The position numbers were made by a program, and so were the translations under genes. From NCBI GenBank assembly GCA_047921395.1, contig JBLRWH010000005.1, positions 1 to 64,000 on the forward strand: a stretch of 64,000 bases of DNA, given 5' to 3'. The notes beneath the pieces are model-generated. The model saw nothing but the letters and a program-made list of their open reading frames with translations. It ran no database searches and was not told the origin of the DNA. This document shows positions 41,678-51,384 of the stretch, piece by piece. The stretch's first letter is position 1, and each line of letters opens with the position of its first letter. This stretch comes from XN24 sp047921395. Lineage in GTDB: Bacteria > Pseudomonadota > Gammaproteobacteria > Steroidobacterales > XN24.

Positions 41678-42855
41678 AGGGACTCGCTATCCTCGGCGCG
41701 ACCGGCAGCGTCGGCGTGAGCACGCTCGACGTCGTGGCGCGCAACCCTGAGCGCTTCGCAATCCGCGCCCTGACCGGCTGCAACAACTGGCCGCTGCTGC
41801 TGGAGCAGTGCCGTCGTTTCCGACCCGCCGTCGCGGTCCTCGCGAATCCTGGGGCCGCCGAGCGCCTGGCTGCCGCCGTGGCCGCCGAGGGCCTGCCGGT
41901 AACGGTACAGGCTGGCGCGGAGGCGCTTGCTCATGTCGCGGCGCGCGACGACGTGGATTTCGTCATGGCAGCGATCGTCGGGGCTGCGGGCTTGTTGCCC
42001 ACGCTCGCGGCGGCACGCGCGGGCAAGCGCGTGTTGCTGGCCAACAAGGAAGCCGTGGTCATGGCCGGCGGGTTGCTGACGGCGGCGCTGGCGGACTCCG
42101 GCGGGATGCTGGTACCTATCGACAGCGAGCACAACGCGCTGTTCCAGTGCCTGCCCCCCGGGGGATGCGCCGACCCGAACGGCGCCGGCGTGGTAAGCCT
42201 GGTCCTCACGGCGTCGGGCGGGCCGTTCCTGGACACCTCGTTGACCGACCTGGAGTCGGTCACACCGGACGCGGCCTGTCGCCATCCCAACTGGGACATG
42301 GGGCGAAAGATTTCGGTGGACTCGGCGACGATGATGAACAAGGGGCTCGAGATCATCGAGGCGTGCCGCCTGTTCGGCGTCGGACCGGAGCAGGTCCGGG
42401 TCGTCGTACATCCCGAGAGCATCGTCCACTCCCTGGTCGAGTACCGCGACGGCTCCGTCCTGGCGCAGCTGGGCAACCCGGATATGCGCACGCCTATCGC
42501 GCATGCGCTGGCCTGGCCGGATCGGATCGCCTCCGGCGTGGCGCCGCTGGACCTTGCGGCCCTGGGCCGACTGAACTTCCGTCCGGCGGAGATGGACCGG
42601 TTTCCCTGCCTCGCCCTGGCCGTGGCTGCGGCCGAGGCGGGGGGCGCGGCGCCGATCGCGCTCAACGCCGCCAACGAGATCGCGGTCGCCGCATTTCTTG
42701 AAGGCAGCATTCGCTTTACGAGCATACCGACGGTCATCCGCGCGGTTCTGGCACAATACACGGGGCCCGATCCGGGCACCCTCGAGGCGATCCTGGCGCT
42801 GGACGCGCAAGCCAGGCGTTCGGCCGAGGATAAAATCCGGGAATTGGCACTCTAA
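41674..42855 (+). CDS. dxr: 1-deoxy-D-xylulose-5-phosphate reductoisomerase
   Basis: Second step of the MEP isoprenoid pathway, NADPH-dependent. GTG 41674 gives LAILGATGSVGVSTLDVV (NADPH binding) at the very N terminus. NKEAVVMAGG, DSEHNALFQCL, the catalytic lid region NWDMGRKISVDSATMMNKG, and the C-terminal NAANEIAVAAFL are canonical. 393 residues. GTGA overlap with cdsA. Confidence 0.97.
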   Translation: MKGLAILGATGSVGVSTLDVVARNPERFAIRALTGCNNWPLLLEQCRRFRPAVAVLANPGAAERLAAAVAAEGLPVTVQAGAEALAHVAARDDVDFVMAAIVGAAGLLPTLAAARAGKRVLLANKEAVVMAGGLLTAALADSGGMLVPIDSEHNALFQCLPPGGCADPNGAGVVSLVLTASGGPFLDTSLTDLESVTPDAACRHPNWDMGRKISVDSATMMNKGLEIIEACRLFGVGPEQVRVVVHPESIVHSLVEYRDGSVLAQLGNPDMRTPIAHALAWPDRIASGVAPLDLAALGRLNFRPAEMDRFPCLALAVAAAEAGGAAPIALNAANEIAVAAFLEGSIRFTSIPTVIRAVLAQYTGPDPGTLEAILALDAQARRSAEDKIRELAL

Positions 42856-42908
42856 TGCCCCCGGGCGGCCCATAGCCGCCGGACGGCGATCGTTACCTGA
42901 GGAAGACT

Positions 42909-44276
42909 TTGAGCGGAATCCTGACGTCAGCCCTGGCCTTTATCGTTGCCATCGGTGTACTGGTGGCCGTACACGAGTTCGGGCATTTCTGGGTCGCGCG
43001 GCGGCTGGGCATCAAGGTCCTGCGGTTTTCCATTGGCTTTGGCCGTCCCCTGTGGCGCAGGTCGGGGGCCGACGGCACGGAGTACTGGGTCTCCGCCATC
43101 CCGCTGGGGGGCTACGTCAAGATGCTCGACGAGCGCGAGGGCGACGTGGCGCCGGATGACCTGCCACGCGCGTTCAACCGCCAGTCGCCGTCCCGCCGCA
43201 TCGCCGTGCTGTTTGCCGGCCCGGCGTTCAACTTCCTTTTCGCCATCGCGGTCTACTGGATCATGTTCGTGGTCGGCGTGCCGGCCGTGAAGCCCCTCAT
43301 CGGCGCCATCGAGCCGGGGTCTGCCGCCGCCGAGGCCGGATTGCGTTCAGGGGACCGGATCGTGGCCGTGGACGGCTCGAGCACCGACACGATGATGGCC
43401 GCGCAACTCGGCCTGCTCAAGGCAATGGTGCCGGGCGGCCGGGCCACGCTCGAACTCGAGGCTCCGGACGGGAATCGGCGCACTGCGCATATCGAGTACG
43501 TCGGCGATACCCACGCATTGACGGAGCCGGGGGCGATGTTCCCCGGACTCGGGATCGGCCTTTGGCGCCCGCAAATCCCTGCCGTCATCGGCGAGCTTGT
43601 GCCCGAAGGGACCGCTGCGGCGTCGGGGCTCGAGCCGGGCGATCGCGTGCTGAGCGTCGATGGGCGGCCGGTGGCCGGCTGGGACGAACTGGTTGCTGTC
43701 GTCCGGGCGCGCCCCGGCGAAACCGTCGACGTTGTGCTGGAGCGCGCGGGCGCGACGCGCAGCCTGGCCCTGTTCATCGGCGCGGCGGATGACGAGGGCC
43801 AGCGTGTCGGCAGGATTGGCGCCGGCCCGCGCGTCACTGCAGACTTGTGGGATCCGGTCCGCACCGAGCAGCGCTTCGGTCCCGTTGGTGCCATCGGCCA
43901 GGCGGTCGGAGAGACCTGGCGCATGTCGGCCCTGACCGTGACCATGATGGGGCGCATGGTGCTCGGCCAGGTCTCCGTGAAGAACATCAGCGGGCCGATC
44001 AATATCGCGCAGGCCGCGGGGTTCACCGCGGCGGCCGGACTGACCGCCTTTCTGAGCTTCCTCGCGATCGTCAGCATCAGCCTGGGCATCATCAACCTGC
44101 TGCCCATCCCCTTGCTGGATGGCGGGCAGATCGTTTACCAGTGCGTTGAGGTCGCGAAGGGCAGCCCGGTCTCGGAGCGGGCCCAGATCATCGGCCAGCA
44201 GGTGGGCATCCTGCTCCTGCTGATGCTCATGACATTCGCGTTCTATAACGACATCGTCCGGTTGGCGACTGGTTGA
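42909..44276 (+). CDS. rseP: RIP zinc metalloprotease RseP (site-2 protease)
   Basis: Inner-membrane protease that cleaves anti-sigma factors (RseA) and signal peptide remnants. HEFGH at 22-26 in the first helix and LPIPLLDGGQ near the C terminus form the active site; two PDZ domains lie between (VKPLIGAIEPGSAAAEAGL; IGELVPEGTAAASGLEPGD). TTG 42909 follows GAGGAAGA and gives the normal short periplasmic start. 455 residues; 1 nt before bamA. Confidence 0.96.
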   Translation: MSGILTSALAFIVAIGVLVAVHEFGHFWVARRLGIKVLRFSIGFGRPLWRRSGADGTEYWVSAIPLGGYVKMLDEREGDVAPDDLPRAFNRQSPSRRIAVLFAGPAFNFLFAIAVYWIMFVVGVPAVKPLIGAIEPGSAAAEAGLRSGDRIVAVDGSSTDTMMAAQLGLLKAMVPGGRATLELEAPDGNRRTAHIEYVGDTHALTEPGAMFPGLGIGLWRPQIPAVIGELVPEGTAAASGLEPGDRVLSVDGRPVAGWDELVAVVRARPGETVDVVLERAGATRSLALFIGAADDEGQRVGRIGAGPRVTADLWDPVRTEQRFGPVGAIGQAVGETWRMSALTVTMMGRMVLGQVSVKNISGPINIAQAAGFTAAAGLTAFLSFLAIVSISLGIINLLPIPLLDGGQIVYQCVEVAKGSPVSERAQIIGQQVGILLLLMLMTFAFYNDIVRLATG

Positions 44277-44277
44277 G

Positions 44278-46668
44278 GTGCGAGTGAAGCAGCGTTTCAA
44301 GCGTTGGGTGGTCTTGCTCGCCGGTAGCCTGGCCCTCCTGGCCGGAGCCGCTTCGGCACAGCAGGACGACCGTTTTGTGGTCCGGGACATGCGGGTCGAG
44401 GGTCTGCAGAGGATTTCGGAGGGCACCGTATTCAACTATCTGCCGGTGAGTCTGGGCGATGAGCTCGATGCGCCGCGGATTGCGGAAGCGATCCGCGCGG
44501 TATTTGGCACCGGGCTGTTCTCCGACGTCGAGCTGCGGCGCGATGGCAACACGCTGGTCGTCGTGGTCCGCGAGCGGCCCTCGATCCGCCATTTCTCGCT
44601 GACCGGCAACAAGGACATCAAGACCGAGGACCTCGCCGAGTCCCTGCGCAATGTCGGGCTCGCGCCCGGCAGGACCTTTGACAGGCCGGTGCTCGAGGAG
44701 GTCCAGCAATTCCTGGTTGATACCTACTACAGCCGCGGCAAGTACAGCGTCGTTGTTGAAACGGACGTGACCGAAAACAAGGCCGAGAATAGTGTCGATA
44801 TCGACATCACGATTCAGGAGGGTGAGCGCGCTCGCATTCGCCAGATCGCCATCACCGGCAACGAGGTGTTCAGCGACGACGAACTCCGGAACAAGTTCAC
44901 GCTGAAGACGCGCACCTGGAAATCCTGGTACAAGCAGGACGATCGTTATTCGCGCGAGGCGCTGATCGGCGATCTCGAGACATTGCAGTCGTTCTACATG
45001 GATCGTGGCTATGCGGGCTTCGAGATCGAGTCTACCCAGGTGCAGATTTCCCAGGATCGCCAGGGAATCTACATCACGATCAATGTCGCAGAGGGCGAGC
45101 CGCACCGCATTTCCGAGATCCGTCTCGCCGGCAACCTGATCCTGCCCGAAGAACAGCTCAGGCGGCTAGTACTGTCGAAGCCGGGCGACACGTTCTCGCG
45201 GCGCCAGCTGACCCAGACCGCGGAGCTCATCACCTTCCGGCTTGGCGAGGAGGGGTATGCCTTTGCGCGCGTGGACCCCGTGCCTTCGGTCCCCCAGGAT
45301 AGCAACGAGGTTTCTGTGACCTTCTACGTGGATCCGGGTAAACGCGCCTATTTGCGCCGCATCCATTTCTCGGGCACGACCGGAATCAACGACGAGGTGC
45401 TAAGGCGCGAAATGCGGCAGCTCGAGGGAGGGTTCCTGTCGAATCGGGCCCTGGAGCGCTCGGAGCAGCGCTTGCGTCGGCTGCCGTTCATCGAGGACGT
45501 GACCAAGGAGACGATCCCCGTGGCGGGCTCGGAGGACCTGGTCGACGTCGAGTTCGCCGTCAAGGAGGGACTGCCAGGAAGCTTTGGTGGCGGCGTTGGC
45601 TATTCCGGGCTCCAGGGCCTCATATTCAATGCCAATTTCGTACATACGAACTTCCTGGGACAAGGCAATCGAATCGAGGCGGACGTATCCACCGGACAAT
45701 TCAGCACCTTGTACCGGTTCGTGCATACGGATCCCTATGTCACGCCTGACGGTGTGTCCCGGACGGTGTCGGCGTCCTACCGTGATGTCACGCAGTTTAT
45801 TTCCGGGGCCTCCGAGTTCGGGACCAAGACCGCGAGCCTGGGTCTCGAGTACAGCTATCCGATCTCGGAATTCACGCGGATCCGGGCCGGTGTCCAGCTG
45901 CAGGATTCGACCCTGCTGACCAATAATTTCAGCCCATTGCAGTCCGTCCGCTGGGTGCTCCTCAACGGTGACACCAGGGCGGTCGAGCTGCCCGGCGCAA
46001 CGCTGTTCGAGTCCCAGTTCCAGAGCTACGAACTGCTGCTCGGCTGGGCCTACGACTCGCGTAACCGGGTGCTGTTCGCCGATCGTGGCGCCCGTCATCG
46101 CATGTCGCTCAATTACACCGGTCCGGGAAGCGACGTCGAGTACTACACGGCACGCTACGACCTGCTGCATTACCTGCCGTTTGTCGGGCCGACGTTCCTG
46201 GAATGGAGTGCCGAGTTCTCCTATGCGGAGGCGCTGGGTGACACGACCGAGGTTCCGCCCTTCAAGCGGTTTTTCGGGGGTGGACCGGGGTCCGTGCGTG
46301 GTTTCCGGGAAGGCTGGATGGGCCCGCGTGATACGAACAACAACCCCTTCGGCGGGAACGTCCGGACCAGTTCCCAGCTCGAACTGATCATCCCGTTGCC
46401 GGGCGAGGTCGGCACGTCGACCCGATTCAGTTTGTTCGTGGACGCCGGTAATATATTCTCTTCGGATACCACCCCGTTCTTCGATCCGGTCACCCGCGAG
46501 CCTCAGACCTTTGATTTCTCTGCTTCTGACCTGAAGTACTCGACCGGCATCTCCGTGCAATGGCTCGCGCCCATCGGGTTGTTCAGGTTCAGTTATGGAA
46601 TCCCGCTGAACGAAGAGAGCTTCGACCGGGTGGAGCGATTCCAGTTCTCGATCGGCTCGGCCTTCTGA
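44278..46668 (+). CDS. bamA: Outer-membrane protein assembly factor BamA
   Basis: Core of the BAM complex that folds outer-membrane proteins. Signal peptide (VVLLAGSLALLAGAASAQ), five POTRA repeats (first: FVVRDMRVEGLQRISEGTVF; fifth begins YLRRIHFSGTTGINDEVLRR), and a 16-strand barrel with the VRGF-type lid motif GSVRGFREG, ending in a C-terminal Phe (FSIGSAF). 796 residues. GTG 44278 or GTG 44284 may be used. Confidence 0.97.
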   Translation: MRVKQRFKRWVVLLAGSLALLAGAASAQQDDRFVVRDMRVEGLQRISEGTVFNYLPVSLGDELDAPRIAEAIRAVFGTGLFSDVELRRDGNTLVVVVRERPSIRHFSLTGNKDIKTEDLAESLRNVGLAPGRTFDRPVLEEVQQFLVDTYYSRGKYSVVVETDVTENKAENSVDIDITIQEGERARIRQIAITGNEVFSDDELRNKFTLKTRTWKSWYKQDDRYSREALIGDLETLQSFYMDRGYAGFEIESTQVQISQDRQGIYITINVAEGEPHRISEIRLAGNLILPEEQLRRLVLSKPGDTFSRRQLTQTAELITFRLGEEGYAFARVDPVPSVPQDSNEVSVTFYVDPGKRAYLRRIHFSGTTGINDEVLRREMRQLEGGFLSNRALERSEQRLRRLPFIEDVTKETIPVAGSEDLVDVEFAVKEGLPGSFGGGVGYSGLQGLIFNANFVHTNFLGQGNRIEADVSTGQFSTLYRFVHTDPYVTPDGVSRTVSASYRDVTQFISGASEFGTKTASLGLEYSYPISEFTRIRAGVQLQDSTLLTNNFSPLQSVRWVLLNGDTRAVELPGATLFESQFQSYELLLGWAYDSRNRVLFADRGARHRMSLNYTGPGSDVEYYTARYDLLHYLPFVGPTFLEWSAEFSYAEALGDTTEVPPFKRFFGGGPGSVRGFREGWMGPRDTNNNPFGGNVRTSSQLELIIPLPGEVGTSTRFSLFVDAGNIFSSDTTPFFDPVTREPQTFDFSASDLKYSTGISVQWLAPIGLFRFSYGIPLNEESFDRVERFQFSIGSAF

Positions 46669-46730
46669 TTGGCCGGTGCGATGCCCTCAAGGGCCACACA
46701 GTACAAATTAAAACTGAGGAACGCGTACAT

Positions 46731-47252
46731 ATGAACGCAATGACCCGAGCCCTTGGGGCGATTTTAATCACGGCACTGATCGCGGCACCTGCCGCTGCAT
46801 TGGCCGAAAACAAGATTGGCGTGGTGAAGTTGAACCGGCTGTTCGAGGAGGCGCCCCAGGCATTGGCGCTGCAGCGATCGCTCACGGAAGAATTCGCGCC
46901 GCGCGAGAGAGACATCCGCGCCAAGCGCGAGGAGCTGGCGGGGATCGAGGAAAAGCTGAAGCAGGGCGAGGGCTTCCTGTCCGAAGAAGAGCGGCGCCGC
47001 CTGGAGCAGTCATTCCGCGATGGCCAGCGGGATCTGCAGCGCGCGCAAAACGAATTCGTCGAGGATCTTAACCTGCGGCGCAACGAGCGTCTCGGCGATC
47101 TCCAGCGGCTTTTCATCTCGGAAATCCAGGCGTACAGCCAGGCGCAGAAGTATGACCTCGTAATCGTCGAGGGATTCATCCACGCGAGTGACAGCATCGA
47201 CATCACGCAGCAGGTCCTGCAGGTCCTGCAGCGGCGTCACCAGGGCGGCTGA
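46731..47252 (+). CDS. skp: OmpH/Skp-family periplasmic chaperone
   Basis: Skp-like holdase for unfolded outer-membrane proteins. Signal peptide to ALA-EN, then IGVVKLNRLFEEAPQ, a long charged coiled coil (about residues 50-120), and the closing YDLVIVEGFIHAS...ITQQVLQVL. 173 residues; ATG 46731 has RBS TGAGGAA. Sits between bamA and lpxD as usual. Confidence 0.94.
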   Translation: MNAMTRALGAILITALIAAPAAALAENKIGVVKLNRLFEEAPQALALQRSLTEEFAPRERDIRAKREELAGIEEKLKQGEGFLSEEERRRLEQSFRDGQRDLQRAQNEFVEDLNLRRNERLGDLQRLFISEIQAYSQAQKYDLVIVEGFIHASDSIDITQQVLQVLQRRHQGG

Positions 47253-47268
47253 CGACGGCCCGCCCGGC

Positions 47269-48342
47269 ATGGAGCTGAGTCTCGGTGAGCTCGCGATCCG
47301 CCACGGGCTTGAGCTGCGCGGCGATCCCGACCAGAAGGTATCCCGCGTCGGGACCCTGCAGCAGGCAGGGCCCGATGCAGTGTCGTTTCTCGCCAATCCT
47401 CGCTATCGCAAGCACCTGGCCACAACCCGGGCGGGCGCAGTCGTGCTCGAGCCCGATCACGCCGCCGAGTGTCTCGTGGCGGTCCTCGTTTCCCGGAATC
47501 CCTACGCCGCGTACGCCCGCATAGCGGTGGACCTCCATCCCCCACCGGCGTTTGTGCCCGGCATCCGGGCTGGCGCGCAGGTGGATCCGAAGGCCGAAGT
47601 CGCCAACGATGCCTGCATCGCGCCGGGCGCAGTGATTGAGGAGACCGCGCGGATCGGAGCAGGGGCGTTCATCGGCCCGAATTGCGTCGTCGGAAACGGT
47701 GCGCGGATTGGGGCCGGCAGCCGCCTGGTTGCCAATGTCACGGTCTGTCATGGGGTATCGATCGGCGCGCGCGCCCTGATCCACCCCGGGGTTGTGATCG
47801 GAGGGGACGGCTTCGGCATCGCGCGCGAACCGGAGGGCTGGATCAAGGTGCCACAGCTGGGCAGTGTCACGATTGGCGACGATGTCGAGATCGGGGCCAA
47901 CACGACGATCGATCGTGGCGCCATCGATGACACCGTCATCGAGGATGGCGTCAAGCTCGACAACCAGATCCAGGTCGCTCACAACGTCCGAATCGGCGCG
48001 CATACCGTCATCGCGGGCTGCACCGGAATTTCGGGCAGCACGACCATCGGCCGGAACTGCATGATCGCTGGCGCGGTCGGGATCGGGGGCCACCTCGAGA
48101 TTCCCGATGGTACGGTCGTGACTGGCATGACGATGGTCAGCCGCTCCATCCCCAAGCGCGGCGTATACTCGGGCTCGCTACCGTTCGACGAGGCGGGACA
48201 CTGGCGCCGGAATGCGGCGCGCTTCCGCCAGCTGGATACCCTGGCGAAGCGACTGGCGCAGCTTGAGCGACAGCTTGGCAACATGCACCGCGCCGGCGAC
48301 GCTACGCCGGAGCACGGCGAGGGAGAAGCGGAGAATGACTGA
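47269..48342 (+). CDS. lpxD: UDP-3-O-(3-hydroxyacyl)glucosamine N-acyltransferase
   Basis: Third step of lipid A synthesis. N-terminal uridine-binding domain (AVSFLANPRYRKHLATTRAG), then a left-handed beta-helix (APGAVIEETARIGAGAFIGP ... GGDGFGIAREPEGWIKVPQL) with the catalytic His in QVAHNVRIG. 357 residues. The stop overlaps fabZ by 8 nt. Confidence 0.97.
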   Translation: MELSLGELAIRHGLELRGDPDQKVSRVGTLQQAGPDAVSFLANPRYRKHLATTRAGAVVLEPDHAAECLVAVLVSRNPYAAYARIAVDLHPPPAFVPGIRAGAQVDPKAEVANDACIAPGAVIEETARIGAGAFIGPNCVVGNGARIGAGSRLVANVTVCHGVSIGARALIHPGVVIGGDGFGIAREPEGWIKVPQLGSVTIGDDVEIGANTTIDRGAIDDTVIEDGVKLDNQIQVAHNVRIGAHTVIAGCTGISGSTTIGRNCMIAGAVGIGGHLEIPDGTVVTGMTMVSRSIPKRGVYSGSLPFDEAGHWRRNAARFRQLDTLAKRLAQLERQLGNMHRAGDATPEHGEGEAEND

Positions 48343-48793
48343 CAATGGCTCCATGGACCTGCAGCAGATCATGGTTTATCTGCCGCACCGGTATCCGTTC
48401 CTGCTGGTCGACCGGGTCCTCGAGCACACGCCGGGCCGTGACATCACCGCGATCAAGAACGTCACCTGTAACGAGCCGTTTTTCCAGGGGCACTTTCCCG
48501 GGCGGCCCGTGATGCCGGGCGTGTTGATCATCGAGGCGATGGCCCAGGCCGCGGGGGTGCTCACATTCCGCACGGCCGGGACCGAGCCGACCGATGAGTC
48601 GACGTTTTACCTGGTCGGCATCGACAAGGCACGCTTCCGTGCACCCGTCGTGCCCGGCGACCAGCTGGTCCTGAAGGCAAGGTTCTTGCGCCGCATCAGG
48701 ACTATCTGGCTGTTCAGCACCGAGGCCAGCGTTGATGGCAAGACCGTAGCGTCGGCGGAAATGATGGTGGCGCCGGAGGGGGGCAGACAGTGA
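48335..48793 (+). CDS. fabZ: 3-hydroxyacyl-ACP dehydratase FabZ
   Basis: Hotdog dehydratase of fatty acid elongation. The catalytic His is in LPHRYPFLLVDRV and the Glu in PGVLIIEAMAQAAG; GHFPGRPVMPG is present. 152 residues from ATG 48335, inside the lpxD end. Location among lpx genes balances phospholipid and lipid A synthesis. Confidence 0.97.
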   Translation: MTDNGSMDLQQIMVYLPHRYPFLLVDRVLEHTPGRDITAIKNVTCNEPFFQGHFPGRPVMPGVLIIEAMAQAAGVLTFRTAGTEPTDESTFYLVGIDKARFRAPVVPGDQLVLKARFLRRIRTIWLFSTEASVDGKTVASAEMMVAPEGGRQ

Positions 48794-49560
48794 TTCATCC
48801 GACGGCCATCGTGGCCGCAGACGCCCGGATCCACGAGAGCGCTGAAATCGGGCCTTATTCGATCATCGGAGCGGGCGTGGAGATCGGCGCGGGGACGAAA
48901 ATCGGCCCACACGTGGTGATCCAGGGCCCGACGGTACTGGGTCGCGAGAACCGGATCTTCCAGTTCGCCTCGATCGGCGACGAGCCCCAGGACAAGAAAT
49001 ACGCGGGTGAGCCAACCCGCCTGGTCATTGGCGACCGCAACACCATCCGCGAATGCGTCACCATCAACCGCGGCACGGTGCAGGACGAGGGCGTGACCCG
49101 AATCGGCGACGACAACTGGATCATGGCGTACGCGCACATCGCGCATGACTGCGTCGTCGGCAACAACGTGATCCTCGCCAACAACGTGGCCCTCGCCGGG
49201 CACTGCCGGGTAGGGGACTGGGTGATTTTCGGCGGCTACTCTGGCCTGCACCAGTTCTGCCGGGCCGGGGCCCACAGCTTCCTGGGCAAGTACGCCGGCG
49301 TCAGCCAGGATGTGCCGGCCTACGTCATGGTCGGCGGATCCCCGCCGGGACCGCACGGCATCAATGCCGAGGGCCTCAAGCGCAGAGGCTTCAGCGCAGA
49401 GCAGATCGCGAACATTCGGCACGCCTACAAGCTGCTCTATCGCAGCGGCCTGAAACTGGCCGATGCGCTTGCCCAGATCGAGGAACTTGCCGCCGGGCAG
49501 CCCGAGCTGGAGCTCTTCGCGGCCTCCATCCGGGACGCCACGCGCAGCATCGTGCGCTAG
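48790..49560 (+). CDS. lpxA: UDP-N-acetylglucosamine acyltransferase
   Basis: First step of lipid A synthesis. Left-handed beta-helix hexapeptides (AEIGPYSIIGAGVEIGAGTK), catalytic His in YAHIAHDCVVGNN and C-terminal helical domain (GLKRRGFSAEQIANIRHAY). 256 residues, E. coli 262. GTG 48790 overlaps the fabZ stop. Confidence 0.97.
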   Translation: MIHPTAIVAADARIHESAEIGPYSIIGAGVEIGAGTKIGPHVVIQGPTVLGRENRIFQFASIGDEPQDKKYAGEPTRLVIGDRNTIRECVTINRGTVQDEGVTRIGDDNWIMAYAHIAHDCVVGNNVILANNVALAGHCRVGDWVIFGGYSGLHQFCRAGAHSFLGKYAGVSQDVPAYVMVGGSPPGPHGINAEGLKRRGFSAEQIANIRHAYKLLYRSGLKLADALAQIEELAAGQPELELFAASIRDATRSIVR

Positions 49561-49573
49561 CCGGGCATCGGCG

Positions 49574-50782
49574 ATGCGTGGCCTTCATCCGCAACCCGGA
49601 AACGTCCGTCAGGGCGGATTGCGGATCGGCCTCATCGCGGGCGAACCCTCCGGCGACCTGCTCGGAGCTGGCCTCGTGCGCGAGATTCGGCGTTACTATC
49701 CCGACGCGGAGTTCTGCGGCATCGCGGGGCCCGCGATGATCGCCGCGGGCGTCTCCAGCTGGGTCCCGATGGAGCGGCTCTCGATCATGGGGCTGGCCGA
49801 GGTGGTGCGCCACTTGCCGGAGCTGTTGAATATTCGCCGCCTCGTCACGCAGCGCTTCGAAGCGCTGCGGCCGGACGTCGTCATTGGCATCGATTCGCCG
49901 GACTTCACCCTCGGCGTCGAGCGTCGCCTGCGCATGGCAGGCCTGCGCACCGTACATTACGTCAGTCCCTCGGTGTGGGCCTGGCGCGCCGGACGAATCC
50001 ACGGCATCGCCAAGGCGGCGGACCATATTCTCTGCCTGCTGCCATTTGAACCTGAGATTTACGCGGCCCACGGGATTCCGGCGTCTTTTGTCGGGCACCC
50101 GATGGCCGATGCGATCCCGTTCGCGCCGGACCGCACGGTTGCCCGAGCCGCGCTGGGCATCGCCCCAGCCGCCGGCACCGAGGTGGTGGCACTCCTGCCG
50201 GGCAGCCGCATGGGCGAGGTCGAACGGCTGGGTGGCGAGTTCGCGGCTGCGGCGGCCCTGCTGGCGGCACGGCATCCGGGGCTCGAATTCATCGCTGCGA
50301 TGGCCTCGGCACCCATCCACGAGTGTTTCGCCGCGCAGCTTGCGCGGCACGCGCCGGGTCTGGGGGTGCGTCTCCTGGAAGGGCGCTCGCGCGAGGTGAT
50401 GGCGGCGGCCGACCTGGTCGTGCTGGCCTCCGGGACGGCTACGCTGGAGGCGGCGCTGCTGAAGCGCCCGATGGTCGTCGCATACCGCGTATCCGCGCTG
50501 AGCGCCTGGATCTTGAAGGCCTTCAAACTGATCAAGACACCATACATCGCCCTGCCGAACTTGCTGGCTGGCGAGGCACTGGTGCCCGAACTGATCCAGG
50601 GCGATGCCACGCCGGAGCGCATCGCCGCCGAAGCGTCGGCGCTGCTTGGCGATGCCGCGCGGCGCGCGCGCCTCACGGCACGCTTTGCCGACGTGCACGA
50701 GAGGCTGCGGCAGGGTGCGGACCGGCGCGCCGCCGAGGTCGTGCTCAGCTTGGTCGGGCGCCTCCCGGAGCCGCTCGCATGA
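49574..50782 (+). CDS. lpxB: Lipid-A-disaccharide synthase
   Basis: GT19 glycosyltransferase forming the lipid A disaccharide. IGLIAGEPSGDLLGAGLVRE at the N terminus, HYVSPSVWAWRAGR, SFVGHPMADAI and ASGTATLEAALLKRPMVVAY are all typical. ATG 49574 gives 402 residues, with a short extra N terminus. Stop overlaps rnhB (ATGA). Confidence 0.97.
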   Translation: MRGLHPQPGNVRQGGLRIGLIAGEPSGDLLGAGLVREIRRYYPDAEFCGIAGPAMIAAGVSSWVPMERLSIMGLAEVVRHLPELLNIRRLVTQRFEALRPDVVIGIDSPDFTLGVERRLRMAGLRTVHYVSPSVWAWRAGRIHGIAKAADHILCLLPFEPEIYAAHGIPASFVGHPMADAIPFAPDRTVARAALGIAPAAGTEVVALLPGSRMGEVERLGGEFAAAAALLAARHPGLEFIAAMASAPIHECFAAQLARHAPGLGVRLLEGRSREVMAAADLVVLASGTATLEAALLKRPMVVAYRVSALSAWILKAFKLIKTPYIALPNLLAGEALVPELIQGDATPERIAAEASALLGDAARRARLTARFADVHERLRQGADRRAAEVVLSLVGRLPEPLA

Positions 50783-51384
50783 GCGCGCTGCCGCTGTTTG
50801 CCACGCAACGGCTCGCCGGGGTGGACGAGGCCGGCCGGGGGCCCCTCGCCGGGCCGGTGGTCGCGGCGGCCGTCATCCTGCATCCGGAACGGGACATCAC
50901 GGGGCTCGCGGATTCGAAGACGCTCAGCGCGGCGTCTCGCGAGGCGCTGGCGCGCGTCATCATGGCCGATGCCGGCGCCTGGGCCATCGCCTGGGCGGAC
51001 GCGGGGGAGATCGACGCGCTGAATATCCTCGCCGCGAGCATGTTGGCGATGCGCCGTGCCGTGGACCGGCTTGGCGTGTCGCCGGGCCACGTCTGCGTCG
51101 ACGGCAATCGCTGTCCGCGGCTCGCACGCGGCTGCACGGTCGAGGCAATCGTGGGCGGTGACGCGGTTGTGCCCGCGATCAGCGCAGCCTCGATCCTCGC
51201 GAAGACCTTCCGGGACGCGTGGATGGAACGGCTCGAGCTGCGCCACCCCGGTTATGGCTTTGCGCGTCACAAGGGGTACCCAACCGCAGAGCACCGCGCG
51301 GCACTGGCGCGCCTCGGCCCCTGCGCCGTGCACCGGCGATCCTTCGGCCCGGTCGCGAAATACGTCCACGGCGGCCGCGAATGA
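50779..51384 (+). CDS. rnhB: Ribonuclease HII
   Basis: Cleaves RNA in RNA-DNA hybrids, including single ribonucleotides in DNA. Active-site residues are in AGVDEAGRGPLAGPVVAAAV (Asp, Glu) and VCVDGN (Asp); SAASILAKTFRD and HPGYGFARHKGYPT are typical. 201 residues; ATGA overlaps at both ends. Confidence 0.97.
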   Translation: MSALPLFATQRLAGVDEAGRGPLAGPVVAAAVILHPERDITGLADSKTLSAASREALARVIMADAGAWAIAWADAGEIDALNILAASMLAMRRAVDRLGVSPGHVCVDGNRCPRLARGCTVEAIVGGDAVVPAISAASILAKTFRDAWMERLELRHPGYGFARHKGYPTAEHRAALARLGPCAVHRRSFGPVAKYVHGGRE